In this document: positions 16,663 through 27,700 of the stretch, in pieces
Numbering within the stretch: position 1 is the first letter of the stretch
Layout of the letters: each line of letters starts with the position of its first letter
Origin: Verrucomicrobiales bacterium
Lineage (GTDB): Bacteria > Verrucomicrobiota > Verrucomicrobiia > Verrucomicrobiales > DEV007
NCBI GenBank assembly: GCA_016795385.1
Contig: JAEUHI010000064.1
Location: 124,001 to 188,000, forward strand
Length of the DNA stretch: 64,000 bases
Direction of reading: 5' to 3'
Notes under the pieces: generated by a model
The model's input: the letters and a program-made list of their open reading frames with translations, nothing else
Database searches by the model: none
Told to the model about the DNA's origin: nothing
Made by a program: the position numbers and the translations under genes

Positions 16663-19600
16663 ATGCCAGCCTCCATCCAACTCCCCCACGAAATGATCCT
16701 CGCCTCGGCGGGTTCGGGGAAGACGTGGCAGCTCACGAACCGCTACATCGCCCTGATGGCGTTGCAGCTCCGCAGCGGGCAGGCGGTCGCGCCGGAGCGC
16801 ATCCTCGCGGCGACGTTCACGAAAAAGGCGGCGGGGGAATTCTTCGATTCCATCCTCGTGAAACTCGCCGAGGCGGCCTCCGATCCGAAGAAAGCCGCGG
16901 CCCTCTCCGGCGACCGCGACGATCCCCTCGCCGCCGTTCTCGCCACGCTCACGACGGAGGATTACTCCCGCCTCCTCCGCGTTTTCATCTCGCGGATGCC
17001 GCGGCTCTTCCTCGGCACGCTCGACAGCTTTTTCGCGAACCTGCTCCGCGCCTTTCCCGCGGAGTTCGGGCTCACCGGCGACTTCGAGACGATGGACGAT
17101 TACCAGTCGGCCCTGGCACGTGCGCGGGTCTACGAGACCGTCTTCACCCGCCGTCCATTTTCAGGAAAAGGCGACGACCCCGCCCAGACCGCCTTCCTCG
17201 AAGCCTTCCGTCTCGCCACCCTCGGCTCGGATGAAAACCGCGTCGCGAAACAACTCGACGGCTACATCGACGATCTCCACGATCTCTACCTGAACGCTCC
17301 CTCGGTCGAACGCTGGGGAAATGCCGCAGCGATCTGGGAGGATGGTGGCTCGCAATGGATCGTCGAGGGCATTGACCCGGTCGTCGAGAGCCGACGGCTT
17401 CACACCGCGCTGCAATCGCTCGAGGCGGGCGGCAAAAAGGTGGAGTGGAAATTCTGGGACGAGTTCCTCGACGAGATCGCCACGTTCCAGCCCGGGCTGC
17501 CCCTTCCCGGCCGCATCAAATACGTCGCCGAACGTGTCCTGCCGGTGTGGCGTGAGGTTTTGTCAGGATGCGCCGGGGTGAAGTTCAACAAGACCGTCCA
17601 CGAGCTCGGACCCAACGCCTGCGAGCCGCTGCGACGCCTTTTCCAGTGGATCGTCGGCGGCGAGTTGAAAGCAAAACTCGCCCGCACCCGTGGCGTGCGC
17701 GAGCTGCTCCATCATTACGAGGCGGCCTACGCGGGCGAGGTGCGGCGGCGCGGCCTGCTCACCTTTCAGGATGTCCAGCTCCTGCTCGCCGGCCGCGGCG
17801 AAGGGGACGCCGAGGACTCTCCCATCTTCACCCAGATCCCGGGCGATGACGAGCGTCTCCGCATCGATTACCGGCTCGACGCCCGCTACGATCACTGGCT
17901 GCTCGACGAGTTCCAGGACACGAACCTGCTCCAGTGGCGCGTCATCGAAAATCTGATCGACGAGGTCGTGCAGGACACTTCGGGGACGCGTTCGCTCTTC
18001 CAGGTCGGCGATCTGAAGCAGGCCATCTACGCCTGGCGGGGCGGCGATACCCGGCTCTTCACCGACATCGCGGCCCGCTACAACGAACACGAGGAGCGCG
18101 TGAAACGTCGTCACCTCGACATCTCGTGGCGCTCGGGTCACGACGTGATTGATCCGGTGAACCGGGTCTTCGGCGACAAAGCGGCCTTGGCCGCGCTCGG
18201 ACTGCCCGCGCCCGCGATCGAGCAATGGGAATGGCACGATCACCTCGTCTCACCCCGTGGGGAAAGCTACGAGGGCATCACCCTGCTCCTCAATCCCGTC
18301 GCTCCCTCGGGCGAGAAACCCGAACCCGGTGACATCGACGCCCTCGTCGCCGCGATCCTCGAGGAGATCGATCCGGTGCGCCGCGGCATCACCTGCGCCA
18401 TTCTCGTGCAGAAAAACCGCTCGGGCGAGGAGCTCGTCGATGCTCTCCGCGCCCGCACCCGCATCCCGGTGGTGAGCGAGTCGGAGATTTTCATCGCCTC
18501 GGACAATCCCCTGAACCGCGCCCTCATGAGCCTCTTCCAGGTCGCGGCCCATCCCGGCGACACCTTCGCCTGGGAGCACCTGAAAATGGGACCTTTGGGT
18601 GGAATGTTAGAGTCTCAGGAGCTGTCCCCCCTGGCCTTTTCCTCGCGCCTCCTCGCCGAACTCTTCGAAGGCAATTTCGAATCGGTGGCGCGCGCCTGGA
18701 CCCTCGCGATCGAGACCGCCCACGGCACGCCCCTCGACGCTTTCACCCGGGGCCGGGCCGAGGAATTCGCCCTCGCCGCACGGACCTTCGATGAATCGGG
18801 CAGCCGGGACATCGATGAATTCCTCGCCTTTCTCGAAACTTACCGCACCCGCGAGGCGGTCGCCGGCGAGGTGGTGCAGGTGATGACGGTCCACAAGTCG
18901 AAAGGCCTTACCTTCGACGCGGTGATCCTCCCCGAACTCGACGGCAACTCCCTCGACACTGCCCGCCGCGAGATCGGCGCGAAAAAGGACGAGACCCGTG
19001 AGGTCGAATGGGTGCTCGAGATGCCGCGGAAGGAATTCGTCGAGGCCGATCCCGTGCTCGCCGGCTACGCCGCGGAACGCGCCGCCGAAGCCGCCTACGA
19101 GAACCTCTGCAAGTTCTACGTCGCGATGACCCGGGCGAGCCGGGCGAACTACCTCATCGCGATGCCGCGCGGATCGAGCGCCACTTCACGGAATTTCGTG
19201 AAGCTGCTCGAGGACAATCTCGCGGGCGACCCTGTGGAGATCCACTTCGGCGAGGTGCCTGCCCAGGTTCTCTATCAAAGCGCCACGCCGCGCACGAACC
19301 GGCGGTGGTATGAGGCCTTTCATCCGCCCGAGGCCGAAGTCGTGGAGCCGGCACCCGCCGCGACCGGGATCGATCCCGCGCTCGCCCGGCTCCGCCCACG
19401 CCGCCGTACCCCGAGCGGCTCGGAGGAGATCACCGTCAGCGCCGCTCAACTCTTCAGCCGGCAAGGTGGTGTCGCCCGCGAATTCGGCACGCTCGTGCAT
19501 GCGCTTTTCGAAGAGATCGAATGGAGCGACGGCTTCGACCTCGACGCCGCGATCCCGGCCTGGGAGGCCCGCTGGCCTGGCTCCGGGGCGCTCGCGGATG

Positions 19601-19968
19601 CAATCGAGCAAGTGCGCGGCGTCCTCGCGGAGCCCGGATCGCGCGCCGCCCTGTCGCGTCCCGGAGCGCTCGCGGAAGTCTGGCGCGAACGGAATTTCGA
19701 AATCCTCCTCGGCGACGAATGGCTCTCGGGCACCTTCGACCGCGTCATCATCGAGCGCGATCTGTCCGGAGCCGCCATCGCGGCCACGATTCTCGATTTC
19801 AAAACCGACCGCGTCGGCAAGGACGAGGAAATCGCGGCGTCCGTCGCCAAATACCGGCCCCAGCTCGAGACGTACCGGGAGGTCCTCCGGCGCATGGTCG
19901 GGCTACCCGCCACGGCAGTGCGTTGCCAACTCCTCTTCACACGGCCCCGGGTGCTCGTGACGCTTTGA
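16663..19968 (+). CDS. AddA-like UvrD/RecB helicase-nuclease
   Basis: A 1101-residue superfamily 1 helicase with a C-terminal nuclease. Walker A is ASAGSGKT (14-21); further motifs are LLDEFQDTNLLQW, QVGDLKQAIYAWRGGD, VMTVHKSKGLTFDAVILPE and YVAMTRASRANYL. The RecB-type nuclease active site is LDFKTDR, with D1045 and K1047. It would pair with the AddB-like protein at 11929 to process DNA ends. The ATG at 16663 is chosen because it sits 13 codons before Walker A; the frame is open earlier but without similarity. Confidence 0.87.
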   Translation: MPASIQLPHEMILASAGSGKTWQLTNRYIALMALQLRSGQAVAPERILAATFTKKAAGEFFDSILVKLAEAASDPKKAAALSGDRDDPLAAVLATLTTEDYSRLLRVFISRMPRLFLGTLDSFFANLLRAFPAEFGLTGDFETMDDYQSALARARVYETVFTRRPFSGKGDDPAQTAFLEAFRLATLGSDENRVAKQLDGYIDDLHDLYLNAPSVERWGNAAAIWEDGGSQWIVEGIDPVVESRRLHTALQSLEAGGKKVEWKFWDEFLDEIATFQPGLPLPGRIKYVAERVLPVWREVLSGCAGVKFNKTVHELGPNACEPLRRLFQWIVGGELKAKLARTRGVRELLHHYEAAYAGEVRRRGLLTFQDVQLLLAGRGEGDAEDSPIFTQIPGDDERLRIDYRLDARYDHWLLDEFQDTNLLQWRVIENLIDEVVQDTSGTRSLFQVGDLKQAIYAWRGGDTRLFTDIAARYNEHEERVKRRHLDISWRSGHDVIDPVNRVFGDKAALAALGLPAPAIEQWEWHDHLVSPRGESYEGITLLLNPVAPSGEKPEPGDIDALVAAILEEIDPVRRGITCAILVQKNRSGEELVDALRARTRIPVVSESEIFIASDNPLNRALMSLFQVAAHPGDTFAWEHLKMGPLGGMLESQELSPLAFSSRLLAELFEGNFESVARAWTLAIETAHGTPLDAFTRGRAEEFALAARTFDESGSRDIDEFLAFLETYRTREAVAGEVVQVMTVHKSKGLTFDAVILPELDGNSLDTARREIGAKKDETREVEWVLEMPRKEFVEADPVLAGYAAERAAEAAYENLCKFYVAMTRASRANYLIAMPRGSSATSRNFVKLLEDNLAGDPVEIHFGEVPAQVLYQSATPRTNRRWYEAFHPPEAEVVEPAPAATGIDPALARLRPRRRTPSGSEEITVSAAQLFSRQGGVAREFGTLVHALFEEIEWSDGFDLDAAIPAWEARWPGSGALADAIEQVRGVLAEPGSRAALSRPGALAEVWRERNFEILLGDEWLSGTFDRVIIERDLSGAAIAATILDFKTDRVGKDEEIAASVAKYRPQLETYREVLRRMVGLPATAVRCQLLFTRPRVLVTL

Positions 19969-20133
19969 GAACCGGGTTTCAAAAATATTTCCGAATCGAT
20001 CTTGTCGGCGATTCGTAGATCTGGTAGAACGCGGCCCGAAACACACACGCAGGCAGATCCCTTGTACGAAAGAGTCCCCATTTCCGGCATCCGAGAGTCC
20101 TACTGTCCCGCGAACGGCCCGCGGACCGTGGTG

Positions 20134-20721
20134 ATGCCGCTTTTGATTCTGGCGCTTCTGGCGGCACTCGGAGTCTTCTATTTCAAGGGCAAGGAGGACC
20201 CTACGATTGATCGCCGCTCCGTGGCCGAGACTCCCTCACAGGTCGTCGCCGAGCCCGTCACTCCCACCGCGATGGCTTCGGCCGAGCTGGTCTCCCTTCC
20301 CGCAGCCACCCCCGCCCGGGAGCACCGCGAGCCTCCCATCGTGACGCGGGACGACGTCGCGGAAAAAGACTACACCCCGTGGATGTCGTCGCTCGCCCTC
20401 GAGACCTATTTTCGCCAGAAAAACCGGGGCTACAAAGGCAGCTTCTGGGCACGCGGCAACTGGATCCGTGCGATCGAGGGACGCTGGCACGAAGGCACCC
20501 GGGAATACCGGATCGCCTTGGGCACGATGAACCGCCCCGGCGAGATCCAATGGCAATACCGTCTCGACATGACGGAGATCTCCTTCGCCGAGGAATTGAC
20601 CAAACTCGGTGCGAAAGATTTCGTGCTGGTGCAAAGCCAAGCCTATCGTTATGCCGATGGCACGAAACGATATCAGGCCGTCTGGCAGCAATCCGCAGAG
20701 GCGAACGTCGCGAAACGGTGA
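20134..20721 (+). CDS. Signal-anchored protein of unknown function
   Basis: From the ATG at 20134 the protein has 195 residues and starts directly with a hydrophobic helix (MPLLILALLAALGVFYF), then a proline- and alanine-rich linker, then a globular end. The C-terminal segment, LGAKDFVLVQSQAYRYADG followed by TKRYQAVWQQ, resembles the bacterial tandem repeat domain whose copies end in a pattern like rYaavW; this is a weak likeness and only one to two copies are present. Earlier GTG and TTG starts are possible (20128, 20002). It precedes 20738-21265 by 16 bases. Confidence 0.55.
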   Translation: MPLLILALLAALGVFYFKGKEDPTIDRRSVAETPSQVVAEPVTPTAMASAELVSLPAATPAREHREPPIVTRDDVAEKDYTPWMSSLALETYFRQKNRGYKGSFWARGNWIRAIEGRWHEGTREYRIALGTMNRPGEIQWQYRLDMTEISFAEELTKLGAKDFVLVQSQAYRYADGTKRYQAVWQQSAEANVAKR

Positions 20722-20737
20722 CCCCCGGCTCCCCAGC

Positions 20738-21265
20738 ATGACCGGATTGATCGAGTTGAAGCTCTCGGAGCTGAACCAGCTCTTCAATTCGATGGATCCC
20801 TCGCCGTTCCACGATCGCGATCTCGATCGCGATGCCGAGGAATTCATCGTGAGCTGGGCCGCGGAGCATCCCCGGCAACACGATCTGAAGCTGGTCGTCC
20901 ATCTCGCGAAAGCTCCCGCCGACGTCGCCCGCCCCGCCCTCGTCGTGTCCGATGCGATCAGCCATTACTTCGACTATCGCGCCACGATGACGCGGCACGA
21001 GCTGAAGCGACTCCTCCGCGAAGGACGCGCCGCCTTTTTCGTCGGGCTCGTTTTCCTCGCGCTCTGCCTCTTCGGAGCAAACGCCCTCGCCGACACGACC
21101 GGCTGGCGCGCCATCGCCGGCGAGGGACTGCTCATCGTCGGCTGGGTGGCGATGTGGAAACCGCTCGAGATCGCACTCTACCTCTGGTGGCCGCTCGTCT
21201 CCCAGGGCAGGCTGTATCGCCGCCTCGCCCGCATGCCCGTGGAGGTCATCGTGGCGGAGGCGTGA
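20738..21265 (+). CDS. Membrane protein of unknown function
   Basis: A 175-residue protein. The N-terminal half is soluble and acidic (MTGLIELKLSELNQLFN, then DRDLDRDAEEFIVSWA); after a basic stretch near residue 92 there are two membrane helices (FFVGLVFLALCLFGANAL and a second containing GLLIVGWVAMWKP). I recognise the general type, a small conserved protein common in many bacteria, but no function. It follows 20134-20721 by 16 bases and may be cotranscribed with it. Confidence 0.6.
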   Translation: MTGLIELKLSELNQLFNSMDPSPFHDRDLDRDAEEFIVSWAAEHPRQHDLKLVVHLAKAPADVARPALVVSDAISHYFDYRATMTRHELKRLLREGRAAFFVGLVFLALCLFGANALADTTGWRAIAGEGLLIVGWVAMWKPLEIALYLWWPLVSQGRLYRRLARMPVEVIVAEA

Positions 21266-21293
21266 ACCGGATTCCACAGGCGGCCGGAATCGC

Positions 21294-23825
21294 TCAAACG
21301 ATGGGCCCGATGCCCTGACAAAACAACACGGGCGTGCCCGACGTGTCGCTCGTCGCGAGATCGACGAGGAAGACCGCGCTCCAGTCGTTCTGTTCGTCCG
21401 CATCAACAAGGATCTGCTCGACGCGCCAGATCCGCTTCGCCTCGTCTTCCCTCACATGGAAGTGTTTCGCGTTCCGTGCCTCGGGATCGAAACGGAGTTG
21501 TCCGCGTGCCTCTCGGAACGCGGCGATTCGTTCCGAGAGAGATCCCTCCATCTCCTCCGCCTTCGCGACGATCGCGGACGCGCCGTTTTCATCGCCCTGC
21601 CAGAGACGCTTCAGGAAGTCAAAGACCGCCCCGCGCACGAGCCGGGTGAAAGCGGCCCGATCGCGGGTAATGGCGCGCGGCTTCGGCGGGGCGGCCTCCT
21701 TCTTCTCCGACGTCAGAGCGAATTCGCCGCTCCTCATCCGCTCCCACTCGTCGAGCAGGGTCGAATCAATCCCATGCAGCATCGTCCCGAGAAAGGTCTC
21801 GGCCTCGTCGAGTTCCATCGTCTTGAGACCCGGCGGGATGGTTTGCACCAGGACCTTGTAGACCTCGGAGAGATGGCGCAGCAGCACGGCCTCGCTCCGC
21901 TCGATCTTGTAGTGTTTCACGTAGTCCTCGAAGGATTGCCAGTTCTCGAACATCTCGCGGGCGATCGACTTCGGCCGCACCCCGGCCTCCTTCGCCCAGG
22001 GATTGCGGGTGACGAAGTCGTTGTAGGTCGCGTAGATGAAATCCTTGCCCGGCTGGGGATGGGTCACCTCGTCGAGACGCTCCATCCGTTCGTCATATTC
22101 GAGCCCTTCGGCTTTCATCTCGGCCATCAGCGCGGTCTTTGCCTTTTCGACCTGGCGACGAAGGATGATGCCGGGATCCTCGAGGATGGATTCGATGATC
22201 GAGAGAACATTCAGCGCATAATCGGGCGCATCGAAGTCGAGCTTGGCGATGGCTTCGAGCAGGTAAAGGCCGAGGACCTGGTTCAGGGAAAAGTCTTCCT
22301 GCAGTTCGATGTGAAGGGCGACCTTGGCGGGACCACGCCGCTCGGATGGGGGGATGAATGTCAGGATCTTTCCCTCGATCAATCCCCGGAAGAGGGCAAA
22401 GGCGCGGCGGCGCAGTTTTTTCTTCGCGGGTGCGGTCTCGTGGCTGTCGCGGATAAGTTGGCGCAGGGCGAGACATCCATCCTCGTCGCGGCGCGCGAGG
22501 ATGTTGAGCAGCAACCCGTGGTGCATCGCAAAACGCGAGACGAGACGCTCGGGCTCGGCTTCGATGAGGGAGCGGAAGGTCTTCTCCTCCCACATCACGA
22601 ATCCCTCGGGAGCTTTTTGTTTCACGAGGCGGTTCTTGCCGCCCTTCTCCCCGGCCTTGGCCTCGGCTCGCAGGTTCGCGATGACGTGGGCGGGAGCTTG
22701 GGCCACGACAAAGCCGAGGCTGTCGAAACCGCGCCGGCCCGCGCGTCCCGCGATCTGGTGGAAGTCGCGCGCCGCGAGGATCTTCGTCTTGTCGCCGCTG
22801 TACTTGAAGAGCTGGGTGAAATGCACCGTGCGGATCGGCACGTTCACCCCGACGCCGAGGGTGTCGGTGCCGCAGATCACTTTCAGCAGTCCGCGCTGGG
22901 CGAGTTTCTCGACGAGGACCCGGTATTTCGGAAGGAGCCCCGCATGATGGATGCCGATGCCGTGCCGGATCAGCTTCTGGATCTCCTTGCCGTAGGGACT
23001 GCGGAAATCCGCGCCGATCAGGGCGGTCGCGATCGCCTCTTTCTCCTCCTTCGTGCAGTAGTTCCGGCTCATCAGATTCTGCGCCGATTCGGCGCAGGAG
23101 AGCTGGGTGAAGTGGACGAGGTAGATCGGCGCGCGCCCCTGCTTCACGAGTTCCTCGACCATTTCCTCGAGGGGGAGCTTGTCGTTGTAATCGAACTCGA
23201 GCGGCACGGGACGCTGCGCCGACTTCACGAGCACGGTTTCCGCTCCGGTGAGGCGCGTCAGTTCTTTCTCGAAAAAGGACGTGTCGCCGAGCGTGGCGGA
23301 CATGAGGAGGAATCGCGCTCTAGGCAGAGTCAGCAACGGGATCTGCCAGGCCACGCCGCGCTCGTTGTCCGAGTAATAATGGAACTCGTCCATGATCACA
23401 TCGTCGATCGCGGCGGCCGCGCCTTTGCGGAGGGCGTGGTTCGCGAGAATCTCGGCGGTGCAGCAGATCACCGGGGCCCCAGGATTCACCGTCGCGTCGC
23501 CGGTGATCATGCCGACCTTTTCAGGACCGAAGATTTCACACAGGGCGAGGAATTTCTCGTTCGCGAGCGCTTTCACCGGTACGGTGTAGAAGCTCCGGCG
23601 ACCCTGACAAACCGCCCGGAACTGCACCGCGAGGGCGACGAGGGTTTTCCCGGAGCCCGTTGGCGTGTTGAGGATGACATTGCGGTCGCCGTAGAGCTCG
23701 AGGATCGCGGTTTCCTGGTGTTCGTAGGGTTCGATGCCCGATTCGATCAGGTAAGTAAGAAAGGCATCGAGGACCGCGTCATTGGTGGCGGGGCCGTCGA
23801 GGCGGTTGGGATCGAGCGCGGGCAT
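21294..23825 (-). CDS. Ski2-like DEAD/DEAH-box helicase (DUF3516 type)
   Basis: An 843-residue superfamily 2 helicase. Walker A is TPTGSGKT (54-61), motif II is DEFH (146-149), motif III is LLMSATL and motif VI lies in HQIAGRAGRRGFDSLG. The sequence IRHGIGIHHAGLLPKYR is typical of Ski2/Mtr4-like enzymes. The long C-terminal half, from about residue 480, fits the DUF3516 region that accompanies this bacterial subfamily. The family is thought to act on RNA. The ATG at 23825 is preferred over the longer frame because conservation begins at PNRLDGPA. Confidence 0.82.
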   Translation of the reverse strand: MPALDPNRLDGPATNDAVLDAFLTYLIESGIEPYEHQETAILELYGDRNVILNTPTGSGKTLVALAVQFRAVCQGRRSFYTVPVKALANEKFLALCEIFGPEKVGMITGDATVNPGAPVICCTAEILANHALRKGAAAAIDDVIMDEFHYYSDNERGVAWQIPLLTLPRARFLLMSATLGDTSFFEKELTRLTGAETVLVKSAQRPVPLEFDYNDKLPLEEMVEELVKQGRAPIYLVHFTQLSCAESAQNLMSRNYCTKEEKEAIATALIGADFRSPYGKEIQKLIRHGIGIHHAGLLPKYRVLVEKLAQRGLLKVICGTDTLGVGVNVPIRTVHFTQLFKYSGDKTKILAARDFHQIAGRAGRRGFDSLGFVVAQAPAHVIANLRAEAKAGEKGGKNRLVKQKAPEGFVMWEEKTFRSLIEAEPERLVSRFAMHHGLLLNILARRDEDGCLALRQLIRDSHETAPAKKKLRRRAFALFRGLIEGKILTFIPPSERRGPAKVALHIELQEDFSLNQVLGLYLLEAIAKLDFDAPDYALNVLSIIESILEDPGIILRRQVEKAKTALMAEMKAEGLEYDERMERLDEVTHPQPGKDFIYATYNDFVTRNPWAKEAGVRPKSIAREMFENWQSFEDYVKHYKIERSEAVLLRHLSEVYKVLVQTIPPGLKTMELDEAETFLGTMLHGIDSTLLDEWERMRSGEFALTSEKKEAAPPKPRAITRDRAAFTRLVRGAVFDFLKRLWQGDENGASAIVAKAEEMEGSLSERIAAFREARGQLRFDPEARNAKHFHVREDEAKRIWRVEQILVDADEQNDWSAVFLVDLATSDTSGTPVLFCQGIGPIV

Positions 23826-24041
23826 GGGACGTTTAAGGAGAGCACGGGATGGCCGCTTGCCCAAGGGAAAAGCACACTCCAACAACGGGTTGATCTCGAA
23901 CGAAAATGAGCAACGCACGACGCCCCGATTCCACTTGACGCACTTCCCCGGGTTGATCGACACTTTCTCGCGAAACATCGGACTCGACGGTAGTGCCGTC
24001 GAAGACCATACCATCAAGATTTCCCACTTCGGACCCGATCC

Positions 24042-24647
24042 ATGAAAGGCTGCCTCACTGGAGCTCTCGTCATCGTCGTGACCTTCCTCGCGGTGGCCGT
24101 GTTGATTCTTTGGATGCGTGATCCGGGTATGCGGAACGTCTTTTTGGTCTTCACTCCCACGGTCGGGCCGGCGGCGGAATCCCCCTCGTCAGAGGGCGAA
24201 GTCCGGGATACGGTACCGAAGCAGAGCCTGACGATCGATCGAAGCGAAGAGAACGGCGGCCAAATGTCGACCAGGACCACCTCCCCGCCAAAGCCGAACG
24301 GATTCAACCAGTATTGGGACGCGGACAAGGCCTTTGCCGTGGATGAGCTTTTCGCCGTCACCTCGAAGAACACGATCCGGAGGGAATTCTACACGGACCA
24401 TTTCGACAAGAACCCCTTCGGCAATCCGACGACCAAGTATCACGAGCCCGTCTACATCGTTCGCGCCATGGGCCGCGAAACCCGTGAGAACTATCTCTTC
24501 GTCGTGACCCGGGAATTCTACGACGCGGCGAAGATCTACCAAAAGTTCACGAAGACGGAGCTCTCGAATTTTGAATACTTTCTCTCGGAAGACAAACTGC
24601 AGGAAAAGATCTTCCATCGTCGCTTTCGCGACCGGATGATCGACTGA
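24042..24647 (+). CDS. Single-pass membrane protein of unknown function
   Basis: A 201-residue protein with one N-terminal hydrophobic segment (about residues 7-24) followed by a hydrophilic linker and a charged C-terminal domain with FNQYWDADKAFAVDELFAVT and KYHEPVYIVRAMGRE. I do not recognise a family. A short perfect hairpin (7-bp arms, 23984-24002) lies in the leader upstream. The gene is convergent with the RND operon. Confidence 0.55.
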   Translation: MKGCLTGALVIVVTFLAVAVLILWMRDPGMRNVFLVFTPTVGPAAESPSSEGEVRDTVPKQSLTIDRSEENGGQMSTRTTSPPKPNGFNQYWDADKAFAVDELFAVTSKNTIRREFYTDHFDKNPFGNPTTKYHEPVYIVRAMGRETRENYLFVVTREFYDAAKIYQKFTKTELSNFEYFLSEDKLQEKIFHRRFRDRMID

Positions 24648-24729
24648 GCCACCGCATCGATCGGATGCCTTTCCTTTGCCTCTGGTTCCGTCAGATGGAA
24701 GCGCCGCGCTCCGTCGGCGAGCGAAATTG

Positions 24730-27700
24730 TCACCGAACCTCACTCTTCGAAAACCAGCGTGTCCGGATGTCATCGAGAATCAGGTAGATACAGGGCACGA
24801 GGATCAAGGTGATGGCCGTGGCGAAGACGATCCCGAAACTGAGGGAGACCGCCATGGGGATGAGGAAACGCGCCTGGATGTCGGTCTCGAGCAGCATCGG
24901 GGTCAGTCCGGCGAAAGTCGTGAGCGAGGTCAGGAGGATGGGTCGGAAGCGCGCCGTGCCCGCCTCGGTCGCGGACTCGCGCACGGTGTAGCCTTCGCGG
25001 ACGTGGCGGTTCACGTAATCGACGAGGACGAGGCTGTCGTTCACGACGACTCCGGCGAGGGCGACGATGCCGCACATGCTCATGATGCTGAGGGCGAATC
25101 CCATCACCATGTGCCCGGCGATGGCGCCAACGAGACCGAAGGGGATCACCGCCATCACGATCATCGGCTGGATGTAGGAGTTCAGCGGCACGGCCATGAG
25201 GATGTACATGCCGAGGAGGGCGATGACGAATTTCTGCAGAATCTCGGTGACGGATTGGGCCTGGTCCTTCTGCTCGCCTTCGAAGGAATAGGTGACTCCG
25301 GGATAACGCTCGACGATGCGGGTGAGGGCACCGGGCTCGACCGGAGGCGGCGGCTGCACGCCGAAACGCTCGGCGATGTTGGCGCGCCACTGCTGGCCTT
25401 GTGAAGGACCGGCCTCCCCCGCGGTGAGCGCGGCGACGACCTGGTTGGCGTTGGCACCGGTGGTCTTGTCGATGTCGGCGGTGACGCGGATGGCGCGCTG
25501 CTGGTCGGTCCGCTGGATCGTCGCGTAGGCGCGGCCGAACTCCGCCCGGGCCACTTCGCCGAAGGGCACCTCGGTGCCGTCCGGAGTGCGGATTTTGATG
25601 CTCTCGAGATTGGCAATGGATTGGCGTTCGTCGCGCGGATAGCGGACGAAGACCTTCACCTCGTTCTTGCCACGCTGGAGCCGCTGGATTTCGTCGCCGT
25701 AGAATCCCTGGCGCACCTGCCGGGCGACATCCTCGAGCCGCAGCCCGAGCGCCTCGCCGCGGGGGAGGATGGCGAGTTTCAGCTCGCGTTTCCCTTCGAG
25801 ACTGGAGTCGGCGATGTCGATCACGCCGGTGAATTGGCCGAGGGCTTCCTTGAGGTCCTCGGTGGCGGCCTCGAGCATCTTCAAATCATCGCCGACCAGC
25901 TCGATGTCGATGGCGTTTCCCCCGGCGGCGGATTCGGTGGAAAAGGTCAGCTCGACCGCTCCGGCGACGGGTCCGACGAGGTCGCGCCATTTCGAGACGA
26001 TCTCGGTGGCGGTGACCTCGCGATCGACGGCGGAGATGAGTTCGATGGTAACCTCGCCGAGATTGGTGGCCCGGGGACTGCCGGCGTTCCCCTGGAAGCC
26101 CTCCTGGAAGGGCTGCGATCCGATGCTGGTGAGCATGTTCCGGACAATGGGGGCGCCGTCCTTGGAGCGGAAGTGTTCGTCGAGCCTGGCACCCTCGGCC
26201 TCGATGCGGCGGACGGCCTCCTCGGTCTTTTCGTAGGAGACGCCTTGGGCGAGTTTGACCTTGGCGACGATGATGTCCGTTTCCACATCGGGGAAAAACT
26301 GGAAGCGAATCCAGCCCGAGCTGACGGTGGCGAAGCTGACGACGAGCAGGCCGATGAAGGCGACGAGGACGACGTAGCGCCGGGCCAGAGTGAACATCAG
26401 GAAGGGCCGGTAATAACGCTGCACAAAGTCCTCGAGGCCGCGCGAGAAGATGCGTTGGAAGCGGATGATGGGCCCGGGTTCGCCTTGCTCGCTGGCGGGC
26501 TTGAGCAGGGCGAGGTGCGAGGGCAGGACGAGCTTTGACTGGAGCAGGGAGAAGAGCAGGGTCGGGATGACGATGAGAGGAATGTTGGGCCAGATTTTGC
26601 CGCTGACTCCGCTGAGACCGAGCATGGGGGTGAAGGCCATCATCGTGGTCAACACGCCGAAGATGACGACGACGCCGACCTCGTGGGTGCCGCGCGGCGC
26701 GGCGTCGCGGGGATGTTCGCCCTTGCGGATGCGGCTGTAGACATTCTCCCCGACGACGATCGCGTCGTCCACGACGATGCCGAGGACGAGGATGAAGGCG
26801 AAGAGGGAGATCATGTTGATCGAGATGTCGAGATACGGCATCACCATGATGGCTCCGGCGAAGGAAATGGGGATTCCCAACGCCACGAGGAAAGCAAGAC
26901 TCGGACGCAGGAAGAGGGCGAGGACGATGGTGACGAGGATGAGACCGAAAATCCCGTTGCGGGCGAGCAGGTCGAGGCGGCCGGCGAGGTAGCGCGAATC
27001 ATCCTTCCAGATTTCGAGGGTGACGCCCGCGGGCAGGGTGCGCGGGGCGTGGTCGTAGACGTAGGTCTTCACCGTCTCGGCGATCTTCAGGGTATCCTCG
27101 TTGCCGACTCGGTAGACGTTGATGAGGATGGCGGGGCGCTCGTTGAAGCGGGTGTCGATCTCGTCCTCCTCGAAGCCGTCGCGGATCGTGGCGATGTCGG
27201 AGAGTTTCACGACCGATCCATCCGCGCGGGTGACGACGGTGATGGGGGCGAACTGCTCGGCGTTGTAGCGGCGCGCCTCCGTGCGGATGAGGACCTCCCC
27301 GCCACGCGTCCTGACAGAACCACCTGGAAGATCGATCGAGGATTGGCGGACGGCGGCGGCGACCTGGTCGAAGGTGAGCCCGTAGCGCCGCAGGGTGTCC
27401 TCGGAGACCTCGATGGAAATCTCGTAATCGCGCACCCCGGCGAGGGTGGCCTGGGTGACGGGCACCTTGCCGCCCTTGAAGGTGATCAGGCCGGTGCGGA
27501 CGCGCTCGGCGATCTCGCGCAAGGTGGCCTCGTCGGTGTCGGCGGACACGGCGATGCTCATGACCTGGGCCTTGATGAGGAGCTCGGAGAGCGTCGGTTT
27601 TTCCGCCTCCTCGGCGAGGTTCTGGATCGCGTCGACGCGGGTCTTCACATCGTCCATGACGTTGCGCACATCGTAGGAGCCCTCCACCTCGACGGTGATG

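Noticed and set aside
21456..23909. Plus-strand open frame of 817 codons
   Set aside because: Antisense shadow of the DUF3516-type helicase, which has all its motifs on the minus strand.
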